Below, piece by piece: positions 25,115 through 34,612 of a DNA stretch of 64,000 nt; positions within the stretch are counted from its first letter, which is position 1; every line of letters starts with the position of its first letter. Location: positions 18,173 through 82,172 of the forward strand of contig NZ_JAGKJI010000031.1 of NCBI RefSeq assembly GCF_020329485.1. The letters are read 5' to 3'. This DNA comes from Bradyrhizobium cenepequi (GTDB taxonomy: Bacteria; Pseudomonadota; Alphaproteobacteria; Rhizobiales; Xanthobacteraceae). The notes beneath the pieces were generated by a model. That model was given only the letters and a program-made list of their open reading frames with translations, was not told the DNA's origin and ran no database searches. A program made the translations under genes and the position numbers.

Positions 25115-26638
25115 ATGAGCATCACGCTCAGCATCTTCACCGCCATTCTCCTGATTACGCTCGGCATCACCTACTGGGCAGCGAAACACACGGCGACCAG
25201 GGCCGACTTTTACGCCGCCGACAGCCAGCTTACCGCCGCGCAGAACGGCTTTGCGCTCGCAGGCGACTGGTGCAGCGCCGCAGCCTTTTTGGGATTTACC
25301 GGCCTGACTGCGCTGTATGGCATGGACGGCGCCTTCTATGCACTCGGCCCGCTGGTGGCGTTCTGCACGGTGCTGTTCCTAATCGCCGAACCGCTGCGCA
25401 ACACCGGAAAATACACGCTCGGCGACGTCATCCGAAGCCGTATGCAGACGCGGACCGCCCTGCTAGCGGCCATCGCCGGTACGGTGGTCGTGAACTTTGC
25501 CTACCTGATGCCGCAGATGGCCGGCGCGGGCGTTCTGGTGCGGTTGCTGACGGGCATCTCTTACGACTGGGCCGAGATCTTCGTCGGCGTCAGCATGATC
25601 GTCTACGTGGCGTTCGGCGGCATGCTGGCGACGACATGGGTGCAAATCGTCAAGGCCGTGCTGATGCTGAGCGGGGGCGCGATCATTCTGGTGATGGCGT
25701 TGTCGATGGTGCATTTTAACCCGCTGACCTTGTTCGCCGACGCCGAGCAGAAATATGGCGCCCAATACCTGCTGCCCGGAAATTACCTGAAGAACCCGTT
25801 TGACCAGATCTCCCTCGGTCTCGGCTATGTGCTCGGCCTGGCCGGATTGCCGCACGTGATGACGCGTTTCTACACCGTGCCGGACGCCAAAACTGCGCGG
25901 CGTTCGGTGGTTTGGGTGATGTTTCTTGCCGGCGCATTCTTCGCGGGCACGACGGTGTTCGGATTGGCGGCGGCGAATTTCGTTGGACAGGACGTGATCC
26001 GCGCTGCCGACAAGGGCGGCAACCTGACACTGCCATTGCTGGCGCAGTTTCTCGGCGGCGGCAAAGGCACTTTCGGCGGCGACCTGATGCTTGGCTTCGT
26101 CGCCGCCGTTGCGGTGGCCACCATTCTCGCTGTGGTATCGGCGCTGACGTTGTCGACATCAGGCACGATCGCGCATGATTTCTACGCCAACTGGGTCAAG
26201 CGTGGCCAGATCAGCGGCAAGCAGGAGGTCTGGGTCGCGCGAATCGCCGCGATTGTGATTGGCCTGCTGGCGATTACGCTCGGCATTCTCGCGCAAGGCG
26301 TCAATGTCGCCGTGCTGGTGATCCTGGCGATCTGCATCGCAGCCAGTGCCAATTTCCCGGTGCTGATCCTGTCGCTGTTCTGGCGGCGCTTCAACACCGG
26401 AGGCGTCGTGGGCGGCATGGCGGTCGGACTGGTGTCGTCGGTGGTGCTAGCGATGATCGGTCCTGCGATGCGCGGCGCGGACGCGCTCTGGCCGCTGGTC
26501 AATCCGACTGTCGTATCGCTGCCGCTCGGCTTCCTCGGCGCGGTGCTCGGCACCTTGATCGCAGGACGCGATATGGAGAACGAAAACCGCTTCGACGCGT
26601 TCCTGCTTCAGGTTCACACTGGCGTCGCTCCGAAATAA
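25115..26638 (+). CDS. Sodium:solute symporter, acetate/short-acid type (ActP-like)
   Basis: This 507-residue SSS-family transporter has 13 or so hydrophobic helices. The segment ALAGDWCSAAAFLGFTGLTALYG near residues 46-68 and GLAGLPHVMTRFYTVPDAKTAR near 244-265 are hallmarks of the ActP subgroup. It carries monocarboxylates with sodium. Because it precedes an L-2-haloacid dehalogenase gene and lies next to a DehI gene, uptake of haloacetate- or halopropionate-like acids is a reasonable inference. The ATG at 25115 is almost abutting the upstream stop. Confidence 0.88.
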   Translation: MSITLSIFTAILLITLGITYWAAKHTATRADFYAADSQLTAAQNGFALAGDWCSAAAFLGFTGLTALYGMDGAFYALGPLVAFCTVLFLIAEPLRNTGKYTLGDVIRSRMQTRTALLAAIAGTVVVNFAYLMPQMAGAGVLVRLLTGISYDWAEIFVGVSMIVYVAFGGMLATTWVQIVKAVLMLSGGAIILVMALSMVHFNPLTLFADAEQKYGAQYLLPGNYLKNPFDQISLGLGYVLGLAGLPHVMTRFYTVPDAKTARRSVVWVMFLAGAFFAGTTVFGLAAANFVGQDVIRAADKGGNLTLPLLAQFLGGGKGTFGGDLMLGFVAAVAVATILAVVSALTLSTSGTIAHDFYANWVKRGQISGKQEVWVARIAAIVIGLLAITLGILAQGVNVAVLVILAICIAASANFPVLILSLFWRRFNTGGVVGGMAVGLVSSVVLAMIGPAMRGADALWPLVNPTVVSLPLGFLGAVLGTLIAGRDMENENRFDAFLLQVHTGVAPK

Positions 26639-26720
26639 ACAGCGGATGCGCTGCTGAAACAGAACCCTACCGTGATTCGTCACGGCGGTTATCCCTTCCC
26701 TGCAAAAAAAGAGTGGCTCC

Positions 26721-27455
26721 GTGACCATCAAAGCTGTTGTCTTCGACGCCTATGGCACCCTTTACGATGTCCAGTCGGTCGCCGCCGTGACCGACGACGC
26801 GTTTCCAGGTTATGGCGAAATTATTACCCAGATCTGGCGCCTAAAGCAGCTGGAATATACCTGGCTGCGATCGCTTATGCAGCGTTACGAGGACTTTTCG
26901 GTCATTACCCGCGAGTCGTTGACCTATACGCTGATGGTATTGGGCTTGAAGCCAGACGCTGGCATCTTCGACAGGATCATGGACAAGTATGTTCATCTCG
27001 ATCTCTATCCCGATGCCAGGGAAGCCCTTGTCGCCTTGAAAGGCTACAAGCTCGCCATCCTGTCCAACGGCAGCACCGACATGCTCAATGCACTGGTCCG
27101 CAACACCGCGCTCGATAAGATTCTCGACGCCACCATTAGCATCGACTCAAAGAAAATCTTCAAGCCAAGTCCCGAGGCCTACACGCTGATCGAATCCAAC
27201 CTCGGCGTGAAGCCGAGCGAAGTCCTGTTCGTGTCATCCAATCCATTTGATGTCTGTGGTGCCAAGGCATTCGGGCTCAATGTCGCGTGGATCGAGCGCG
27301 TCACTACCGATGCGATGGCGCTGGAATGCAGAAAGAGCGACCTGATCCGCCCGTTGACGATGTTCAAGGCGATCCGCATGCAGATGGATCAGTTGGGATT
27401 TGAGCCCGATCATCGCGTCGCCGGTCTAAGCGGCTTGCCGAAACTGCTCGCCTGA
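26721..27455 (+). CDS. L-2-haloacid dehalogenase (HAD type II)
   Basis: This 244-residue HAD-fold enzyme has all residues of the L-DEX type: nucleophile Asp9 in FDAYGTLYD, Arg40 in the WRLKQLEYTWLR segment, Ser115-Asn116 in LSNGS, Lys148 and Tyr154 in KPSPEAY, and Ser172, Asn174 and Asp177 in SSNPFDVCG. It hydrolyses L-2-haloacids to D-2-hydroxyacids. It starts with GTG at 26721. The 82-base gap behind the symporter allows cotranscription. Confidence 0.93.
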   Translation: MTIKAVVFDAYGTLYDVQSVAAVTDDAFPGYGEIITQIWRLKQLEYTWLRSLMQRYEDFSVITRESLTYTLMVLGLKPDAGIFDRIMDKYVHLDLYPDAREALVALKGYKLAILSNGSTDMLNALVRNTALDKILDATISIDSKKIFKPSPEAYTLIESNLGVKPSEVLFVSSNPFDVCGAKAFGLNVAWIERVTTDAMALECRKSDLIRPLTMFKAIRMQMDQLGFEPDHRVAGLSGLPKLLA

Positions 27456-27576
27456 TCGTGTCGGCTCTCGCAAGAGAGTATCTACAAATCTCCTGATCCA
27501 TGTTCAGCAAGCTCGTTACACCCCTGCGAAAGCGGCCTCGAACCCAACAACGGTCCCAATTTGAAGAGCAACTGCC

Positions 27577-28656
27577 ATGGCCAACTATAACATTCTGATT
27601 CTTGGCGCATCCTATGGATCACTTCTGGCTTCCAAGATCATGTTTGGCGGTCACAATGTGAAACTTGTCTGTCTGCCCACCGAGGCGGATCTAATCAATT
27701 CCGAAGGCTTCCGTGTGAGGATGCCGATCAAGGGTCGCAAGAACCAAATCGAGATCGATTCCCGGAAGCTGCCCGGAAGGGTTTCGGCCGCCGGTCCAGC
27801 CGATGTGAATCCGAAGGATTACGACCTGATCGGGCTCGCGATGCAGGAACCTCAATACGGCTCCCCGGGTGTGCGTGAACTCGTTGACGCGATCGGGAAA
27901 TCCCTCGTGCCATGCATGTCCATTATGAACATGCCACCGCTGCCATACGTGAAGCGCATTCCCGGCCTGGACTACGATGCCGTGAAGGCGGCCTATACCG
28001 AGCCTGGGGTATGGGACAGCTTCGATCCCGGCACGCTTACGCTGTGCAGCCCCGACCCTCAAGCGATTCGTCCGCCGGAAGAGAAAGTGAACGTGTTGCA
28101 GGTCACCCTGCCAACCAACTTTAAGGTCGCACGCTTTCACAGTGACTCCAGCACGGCCATTCTGCATCAGCTTGAGAAGGACATCGACGCCGTTCGCTTC
28201 GACACGCCTGAAGGGGCAATCGATCTGCCGGTTAAGCTGCGCGTGCACAATTCGATCTTTGTTCCGCTGGCCAAATGGGCCATGCTTCTCGCTGGAAACT
28301 ATCGATGCATTACTGCAGACGGCATGCGTACGGCGCAGGAAGCGGTCCACTCCAACCTCGCGGAATCGAAGTCAGTCTATGACTTTGTAGTCGATCTTTG
28401 CGTCAAACTCGGCGCCATACGTGAGGAATTGGTACCTTTCGAGAAGTACGCCGCGGCGGCAGAAAGCCTTTCGCGCCCTGCTTCGGCTGCGCGCGCACTC
28501 AACAATGGCGCACCGAATATCGAGCGCGCGGACAAGCTTGTTCAGCTCATTGCCAAGCAAAAGGGCATGAACCATCCGGTTATTGACGGTATCGTTGCAT
28601 TGGTCGACCGGCGCCTTGAAATAAACCGCAAAAATGCAAAAGCAAAGACTGCTTAA
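27577..28656 (+). CDS. Ketopantoate reductase-like NAD(P)-binding protein
   Basis: This 359-residue protein starts with a Rossmann segment (NILILGASYGSLLASKIM) characteristic of the ketopantoate reductase N-terminal domain and has a helical second domain. The glycine motif is GxSxGS rather than the usual GxGxxG, so cofactor binding may differ. Placed directly after the haloacid dehalogenase, it may oxidise the 2-hydroxyacid product to a 2-keto acid, the reverse of the classical ketopantoate reaction. This is inference; biosynthesis of pantothenate is unlikely from context. Confidence 0.75.
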   Translation: MANYNILILGASYGSLLASKIMFGGHNVKLVCLPTEADLINSEGFRVRMPIKGRKNQIEIDSRKLPGRVSAAGPADVNPKDYDLIGLAMQEPQYGSPGVRELVDAIGKSLVPCMSIMNMPPLPYVKRIPGLDYDAVKAAYTEPGVWDSFDPGTLTLCSPDPQAIRPPEEKVNVLQVTLPTNFKVARFHSDSSTAILHQLEKDIDAVRFDTPEGAIDLPVKLRVHNSIFVPLAKWAMLLAGNYRCITADGMRTAQEAVHSNLAESKSVYDFVVDLCVKLGAIREELVPFEKYAAAAESLSRPASAARALNNGAPNIERADKLVQLIAKQKGMNHPVIDGIVALVDRRLEINRKNAKAKTA

Positions 28657-28657
28657 G

Positions 28658-28978
28658 ATGCGAAGCAGGGTCCCCACATTCAGGCCGACCGGTTGGCTGA
28701 GCGTTTCGCGCCGATACGCTCATTTTTTGTATGGCGTCATTCAATCGGGTCTAACCAGCGCGATTGCGGCGGCCATCGCGAGTTTCGACTTTCTCACAGG
28801 TGGATCATTTTTGATCCATTGGCTTCAGTCTTGGCTGATTGCTTGGGTTTTAATGCTGCCCAATCGTGTTGTTTGCAGCCCCCATCATCAGAAGATTGAC
28901 GCTCTTTTTAACGCAGGAGGATCCGGCGTAGCCGGCGCTCACGGTGTTGGACAATACTCTCTCTGCTCGGCGACGTAG
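28658..28978 (+). CDS. DUF2798-like small membrane protein
   Basis: This 106-residue protein has two hydrophobic helices (about residues 22-45 and 50-72) in the pattern FLYGVIQSGLTSAIAAAIAS ... HWLQSWLIAWVLMLPNRVV typical of DUF2798. The C-terminal 30 residues look unlike the family and may be a read-through into former intergenic sequence. The ATG at 28658 lies one base after the preceding stop codon. No role is known for the family. Confidence 0.65.
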   Translation: MRSRVPTFRPTGWLSVSRRYAHFLYGVIQSGLTSAIAAAIASFDFLTGGSFLIHWLQSWLIAWVLMLPNRVVCSPHHQKIDALFNAGGSGVAGAHGVGQYSLCSAT

Positions 28979-29404
28979 TAAACGCCCCGGGTCGGCCACA
29001 TCCTGACGTCGAGTTAGGCGAGCAGCAGTTCGCGGAGGTTCGCCACGCCATCGCGATCATCTTTGCCGTTGGCGATCCGCGCTGGAAGGCCGGACCGGGA
29101 TGAGATGCTCGGAGACGAGAAAGAGGCATTCACAGGGAACGTCACCAATCCTGGTGGCGCGCTGGAACCGGAAGCGGACTTCTCGAAACCCAGGGTCATC
29201 GGCCAGGCGACAAAGCGTCGAAGACCTGAGGACTCGAAACCGGCTTAGGCGGTCCCGATGGCTCACGGTCTCCAACTCCGATCTTGGCTACATCGGCGGG
29301 CGTCCGCTTCGCGCCATGACTGACCGCTGCTAAATCACTGCTCGCGCGTCCTCGGCGAGAGACGGCGCAAGTCCAACGAAAGTGCTTGTCGCGTCGTGGA
29401 AGTT
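28979..29404. other. Gene-free region with possible remnants
   Basis: Several overlapping short frames exist on both strands but none has a family signature or a ribosome site. The minus-strand frame ending in DGVANLRELLLA near 29020 might be the tail of a lost gene. I see nothing that can be annotated with support. Confidence 0.35.
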
Positions 29405-29893
29405 CTAGGTTGTCCGTGATCGGACAACGGACTGCGGCAAAGAAGCCAGGAACAACACGACACAGACGCAAAGCAGGACGATGTCCTTGAACAGAAACTC
29501 GCCGGCCAGATTCCAGGCGATCGGGTCGGTCGAAAGACTCCATTTAACGACCCCTGGCGTCGTGAAGAAGAATGACCACGTGATCGCAAAAGTGACCACG
29601 CCCATCAGCGAACCGACGGCTGACAGGATCGGACTGAAGGCCCCTGCCACCAGCAGCGCCGCAATGGCAAACTCGGCAACGCCGAGGACATCGGCTTCTC
29701 CCCTAAGGCCGAACACTGACAACCAGAAAATAAATGGGCTGTTGCTGATGTACTGAACGATGCCCTGTGCCGACTGCAACGTGAATTTTTGTATGCCGAA
29801 TGACACAAAGACGACAACCATGACCCAGCGGAGGATGGCCAGCAGACGATAAGAGCCGCCGCCGTTTTCAGCGACATTGAACGATATTTTCAT
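29405..29893 (-). CDS. DUF417 (YkgB/RclC-like) membrane protein
   Basis: This 162-residue inner-membrane protein has about four helices and the DUF417 features FGIQKFT near residue 33 and NSPFIFWLSVFGLRGEADVLGVAE near 50-74. In Escherichia coli the relative RclC belongs to the reactive-chlorine resistance locus. The ATG at 29893 is chosen because similarity begins there. Next to DUF1223 and DsbD-like genes, it fits an envelope oxidative-stress group. Confidence 0.82.
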   Translation of the reverse strand: MKISFNVAENGGGSYRLLAILRWVMVVVFVSFGIQKFTLQSAQGIVQYISNSPFIFWLSVFGLRGEADVLGVAEFAIAALLVAGAFSPILSAVGSLMGVVTFAITWSFFFTTPGVVKWSLSTDPIAWNLAGEFLFKDIVLLCVCVVLFLASLPQSVVRSRTT

Positions 29894-30345
29894 GTGAGTT
29901 GCTTCTTTGAAGATTGGTCCCGACTGGCGCGCGAAATGCGCGTTCGTTACAGCGTTCGCGCGGGGCAGCACTGTTGTTACATTCATCTACAGTTCCCGGC
30001 TCACAATGACGTGCATGCGGGGCCGCAACTTTTGCGGATAGGCGAGCGACTTCCGCTCGGGCCCATCAAGAACGAAGCAATCATTTGCTTTCGGCTATCG
30101 AGGCTGAAGCTGACGAACGTCGCGGCAGGCTGGGTCGTCTCCGCGCGCAAGCTGGTCGAGCTGGCCAACGATGTCGAGCCGGTGCAGGGCGGCCCGAAGC
30201 GAAGCCTGCCCAGCGCGCGAAGACACGCGCGGCGAAGGTGTGGCTCGGCCCGAGTGGTACGCCTTCAAGATTTTGTGTGGTGCGCGTCGCGTAACACCCG
30301 ACGCCCGGCAGCGAATACGGTTTATCCAACCGTCGGAGGATCATC

Positions 30346-31044
30346 ATGTTGTTGCGCTTTCTGATTTCGCTCGGATTCGCTGCCTGCCTCGCTCCTGCAG
30401 TTGCAGGGGCCACCGAGCGTCCCGTCGTGGTCGAACTGTTCACCTCGCAAGGATGCTCGTCTTGTCCTCCTGCTAACGCTTACTTGAACGAATTGTCCCA
30501 AGGCCGCCACGACGTCTTGCCCTTGGCATTTCACGTCACCTATTGGGACAGATTGGGCTGGAAGGACCCGTTTTCGCTGGAAGCGGCGACTGAGCGGCAA
30601 GACCGGTATGGTCACCGCTTCGGCGACGGCTCCTATACCCCAGAAATTGTTGTGGATGGCGCTAAGAGCTACGTCGGCTCGCATCGTCAGGAAGTCGGAT
30701 CTGCTATTGAGCGGGCTAAGAACGACAGCCGAACCGCTAACATCAACGTCACGAAGGATGGCGGCCGTGTGTCGATCGAGATCGGAAGCGGCAGCGGCAG
30801 CGGGCGGGTGTTGCTGGTCGGGTTCGATCACGATCATCGCACCGCCATTGGACGCGGCGAAAACGCGGGTCGGACCCTAGACGAAGCCAATGTCGTTCGG
30901 TCGATCCGGTCCGTCGGCGACTGGTCTGGCGCGCCATTGCACATCAGCGAAGGTTTTCCCGAAGGTCAGGACGTTGCCGTCATTCTCCAAGCTCCAGATG
31001 GCCGAATCGTTGGCGCGTCGCGCCTGTCCGACAGCTCCACCTGA
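30346..31044 (+). CDS. DUF1223 thioredoxin-like periplasmic protein
   Basis: This 232-residue protein has a signal peptide (residues 1-22, cleaved near AGA-TE) and the DUF1223 core: VVVELFTSQGCSSCPPAN with a CxxC pair at residues 38-41, then LAFHVTYWDRLGWKDPF and YTPEIVVDG. The fold is thioredoxin-like. The ATG has GGAGG six bases upstream. It precedes a DsbD-like gene on the same strand, so DsbD could keep its cysteines reduced. The region 29894-30345 ahead of it shows no supported gene. Confidence 0.85.
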   Translation: MLLRFLISLGFAACLAPAVAGATERPVVVELFTSQGCSSCPPANAYLNELSQGRHDVLPLAFHVTYWDRLGWKDPFSLEAATERQDRYGHRFGDGSYTPEIVVDGAKSYVGSHRQEVGSAIERAKNDSRTANINVTKDGGRVSIEIGSGSGSGRVLLVGFDHDHRTAIGRGENAGRTLDEANVVRSIRSVGDWSGAPLHISEGFPEGQDVAVILQAPDGRIVGASRLSDSST

Positions 31045-31177
31045 TCTTGCAAACCTCACGACATCGCCATGACGGTGCCCCCAGCGTAAGGGCCAGCGAT
31101 GCGTTCGAAGTCGAGCACATCGACAATCCGCTGGCCGGCCCTTTGGCTTGATCGACACATCGCCATAGGTCAGACTC

Positions 31178-33268
31178 ATGACGCTCGCTCGTGTCCGCCT
31201 ACCTTTGTTTGCGCTCTGCCTCGGAACAGCGCTCTCTACCGGCGGGGCTGCGCACGCCGCAGCTACTGGATGGGTCGGAGACAAGCATGCTGCCGTACGG
31301 CTGATCACGAGCGTCGAGGACGTCGCAGGTGCCACACTCGATGCGGGCTTGGAATTCCGCTTTGCGGACGGTTGGCACGGATACTGGCGCACACCGGGAG
31401 ATGCAGGCGTTCCGCCGCAGATCGACTGGTCTCGTTCGGACAATGTTGCCGGCGCTGACGTGGCCTGGCCCGCACCGCATCGCCTGGTGATTGAAGGTCT
31501 GCAGAACTATACTTATGAGGGCCGGGTCGTCCTTCCGATCAAACTCCGTATCAAGAACTCCACTGCCGCCGCCCGGATCGAGGTGGGCGTGAGCTACGCG
31601 GCGTGTTCGGATGTCTGTGTGCCTTATCAGGCTAACCTGACCTTGCCCTTGTCACCTGGCGCTGGAACACCTGCGACGGAAGCGCCCCTGATCGATCAGG
31701 CCAAAACAAGAGTCCCCGGCACCCCACAAGCGGTCCAAATTGATGTCATACGAGCAGTAATCGGCGGCCATGGGTCCGCACACACGCTCACGGTCGACCT
31801 GCGGAGCGTCGAGCCGTTCATGCGGCCCGACCTCATTGTCGAAGGCGCAGGTAATGTGATTCCCGCTGCACCGGCGGTCGATCTTCAGGACAATCGCCGA
31901 TCCGCACAACTGACCGTAGCGCTACCAGGATCGTTGCCCACCGATCATCCCTTGACGCTAACGTTCGTCGACCAGGATCGGGCAGCGGAATTCTCGACGA
32001 CCGCAAATAGTGCTGGAGCGGCATCAGCCGGCTTGGGAATGCTCGCCGCACTGCTATCCGCCCTGCTTGGCGGCATTATCCTCAACCTCATGCCCTGCGT
32101 GCTTCCGGTGCTCTCGATCAAGCTATTCGCCTTCACCCGACACGCGAGCGAAGGACTACGGGTGATCCGGCTGGGCGCACTAGCCACGGCAGGCGGTATT
32201 ACGTTCAGTTTCCTTCTGATCGCACTGTCACTCGTCATTCTGAAATGGTTCGGCGCTACACTCGGTTGGGGGATTCAGTTTCAACAACCATGGTTCCTAG
32301 CTGGCATGGCGACGGTGACAGTGCTGTTTGCAGCAAGCTTCTTCGAGCTGCTTCCGATCGCGGTGCCGTCATCAATGGTTGCACTTGCGCTGGGCCCTAC
32401 CCATCATCTCGCGCTTGAGGCCTTTCTGGCCGGCGCCTTTGCAACGCTGCTCGCGACGCCATGTTCTGCGCCCTTTGTCGGGACCGCGGTCGGATTTGCG
32501 CTCACGCAGGGCCCCTCGGAGATCCTTACTATCTTCCTCTGCCTCGGGATCGGCATGTCGCTGCCGTATTTGACTGCGGCGGTGTTCCCCGGCTGCGTGC
32601 GATGGCTTCCCCGTCCTGGCCGTTGGATGATCTTGCTGCGTCAGGCGCTCGGCGTTCTGCTACTTGGAACGGCGGTATGGTTGTTGTTCATTTTATGGAG
32701 CACGGCTGGCGCTCTCGTCGCGGCGACCACAAGCATTCTTCTTGTGGCCTTGATCGGATTTCGCGCCCTACTGCGGTTCTGGGAAGGCACCATCCTGAGC
32801 CGTGGGTCGCGCGCCGCGACTGCTATTCTCGCCGTAGCTCCGCTCGTCGTTAGCATCTCGGCGGCTTCGCCTACCTTCCACACCTCGGCCGAACCCCGAT
32901 GGCAAACCTTTGACCCTGTCGCGTTGCAGCGCTTGGTCGGCGAAGGCAAAACTGTCCTTGTGGACGTCACAGCCACTTGGTGCCTGACCTGCAAAGTCAA
33001 TGAATTGACGGTGTTCGAGAACGATAGAGTTCTCTCGCGTCTTGACCAACCGGACGTCGTCCGGATGCGTGCGGATTGGACGCGGCCAGATCCAGCGATT
33101 GCGATGTATTTGCGCCACTTCGCAAGGTTCGGCATTCCACTCGACGTGGTCTACGGACCCCACCAGCCTCAGGGAGAACCGCTTCCAGAGCTGCTGACAC
33201 CCGGCACTCTTATACGAGCGCTTGATCACGTGGCAGCAAGCACGAGCGCCGAAGCGCATTTGCATTGA
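31178..33268 (+). CDS. DsbD/ScsB-like protein-disulfide reductase
   Basis: This 696-residue inner-membrane protein passes electrons from cytoplasmic thioredoxin to periplasmic thiol proteins. A signal peptide (about 1-27) leads to an N-terminal periplasmic domain with a Cys pair in YAACSDVCVPY (near residues 141-147). Eight or so membrane helices follow, with one redox Cys in LMPCVLP (near 305) and the other in ATPCSAPF (near 428), and then a C-terminal thioredoxin domain with WCLTC (near 601-605). All three disulfide centres are intact. The ScsB-like N-terminal domain is longer than that of classic DsbD. Confidence 0.9.
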   Translation: MTLARVRLPLFALCLGTALSTGGAAHAAATGWVGDKHAAVRLITSVEDVAGATLDAGLEFRFADGWHGYWRTPGDAGVPPQIDWSRSDNVAGADVAWPAPHRLVIEGLQNYTYEGRVVLPIKLRIKNSTAAARIEVGVSYAACSDVCVPYQANLTLPLSPGAGTPATEAPLIDQAKTRVPGTPQAVQIDVIRAVIGGHGSAHTLTVDLRSVEPFMRPDLIVEGAGNVIPAAPAVDLQDNRRSAQLTVALPGSLPTDHPLTLTFVDQDRAAEFSTTANSAGAASAGLGMLAALLSALLGGIILNLMPCVLPVLSIKLFAFTRHASEGLRVIRLGALATAGGITFSFLLIALSLVILKWFGATLGWGIQFQQPWFLAGMATVTVLFAASFFELLPIAVPSSMVALALGPTHHLALEAFLAGAFATLLATPCSAPFVGTAVGFALTQGPSEILTIFLCLGIGMSLPYLTAAVFPGCVRWLPRPGRWMILLRQALGVLLLGTAVWLLFILWSTAGALVAATTSILLVALIGFRALLRFWEGTILSRGSRAATAILAVAPLVVSISAASPTFHTSAEPRWQTFDPVALQRLVGEGKTVLVDVTATWCLTCKVNELTVFENDRVLSRLDQPDVVRMRADWTRPDPAIAMYLRHFARFGIPLDVVYGPHQPQGEPLPELLTPGTLIRALDHVAASTSAEAHLH

Positions 33269-33388
33269 GATGCGAGGCAATTACAATTGCGCCAACCCGA
33301 GCAATGGCACATTCGTATTCGACTTTGTAGCGCACGATCCGGAAAAGTGTGCAGCGGTTTTCCGAGAAGATCATGCGCAAACAATAAG

Positions 33389-33664
33389 CTAAAGCGCGAT
33401 GGCGACGCGACGCAACTCGGTCACCGGCGGCAGCAGGCGCCGGTTCTTGTCCTTGGCGGTCAGCGACAACGCCGCCAGGGCTTTGGCCGCCGCCATGAAC
33501 ATCGCGTCGTTCACGCGTTTTGCGCCGGATGCGAGGACGCCAAGGCCGACACCAGGAAAGATATACGAGTTGTTGGTCTGATCGATCGCGACGGTCCGGC
33601 CGTTCCGGGTCACCGGCGGGAACGGGCTGCCCGTGCCGATCAGCGCTCTGCCATCGGTTGATGA
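33389..33664 (-). pseudogene. C-terminal fragment of NAD-type malic enzyme
   Basis: The minus-strand frame reads TDGRALIGTGSPFPPVT, NNSYIFPGVGLGVLASGAK and ends LLPPVTELRRVAIAL, the conserved last part of large bacterial malic enzymes (the NNSYIFPG stretch is highly typical). The sequence stops matching at about 33664, where integrase-like sequence on the other strand begins. About 85 percent of the gene is missing. It is a clear recombination scar. Confidence 0.85.
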
Positions 33665-34060
33665 ACTCATTGAGTACTTCGAAAGCAATTGTCGACAATT
33701 TATTCCAATGGGCCGCATTGTTCGGTACTTTGTTGCAACAACCATGCGACAGGAGGAGATCTGCCGACCGGATTGGCCGGACGTCGATATGAAGAGGCGG
33801 CTCCTGATATTCCGCGACCGCAAGGATCCTCGCGCGAAGGATGGCAACGATCAGAAAGTCCCGCTTCTGAATCTCACCGGTTATGATGCATGGGAGATCA
33901 TGCTCCAGCAACGGATCATCACCAGAGGTCAGCGTCGGGTATTTCCGTAAAATCACCGTTTAGTGAGCGCGGCATTCACGCGAGCCTGCGATGAGCTGAA
34001 GATCGAGGATCTGCCATACCGGGCGTTCACGACAACGTCCTCGATTAAGGTGATTGGTAA
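33660..34060 (+). pseudogene. Broken tyrosine recombinase (phage-type integrase)
   Basis: One frame encodes the start of an integrase catalytic domain with the first catalytic Arg in TTMRQEEIC and the loop KDPRAKDGNDQKVPLL. A TAA at 33948-33950 interrupts it exactly where a Tyr would be expected (VFP*NH), after which the same frame continues with SAAFTRACDELKIEDL before the HxLR box is lost. The N-terminal arm-binding domain and the nucleophile Tyr are absent. It probably belonged to the element whose insertion cut the malic enzyme gene. Confidence 0.75.
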
Positions 34061-34612
34061 GTCCTGCAGCCGTCGTTTCGTGTGATCGTAGAGCTAAGCT
34101 CCCCTGCCATCCTGTTTGCCAATCACGCAGCGCCACGCCGCCAGGCGCTCTGCGGGATGCTTCCCGAGCGAATTGGATGGCTTGCGCGATGCCCTCCAGC
34201 AACTGCCAGCCTATCCATGAGTCACCATACGCGACGCGCCTGGGCAACGCAGCTTTCGACGTTGCGCGCCTGTCCGGCGGCCCAACCAACAACACTCGTC
34301 GCTTAATCTCTGTACCGCATTGGCGCTACGGCCTCTTGCTACACGAATGGATGGAGCCACCCTTGCTGTTTTACGCTTGGCTCGCGGGGACGGGCGATGA
34401 GCAGCGATCGGCCGCACACCGGATTTTGGCTCAGCCAAGCCAATGCTCGTTTGATCGGTTATTTCATCGGGCAGACGCCCTTCGACGAGGCGGCCGCGTC
34501 CGAAGTCGAGTGACGACCGGCGCGAAAACAGCAACTTTGACCAAGTAAGGCATCAAAACATCCAAGCGCGAGCAATCGATAAGCCACATGATTTCGAGGA
34601 AATGGGCCGGCC
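34061..34612. other. Gene-free region
   Basis: A plus-strand frame spans most of this stretch (34054-34548) but its composition (many Arg, Ser, Cys, Trp; no motif) and an equally long antisense frame suggest chance open frames. No terminator or promoter can be called. The ribosome site for the next gene (GAGGAAATGG) is at its right edge. Confidence 0.4.
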
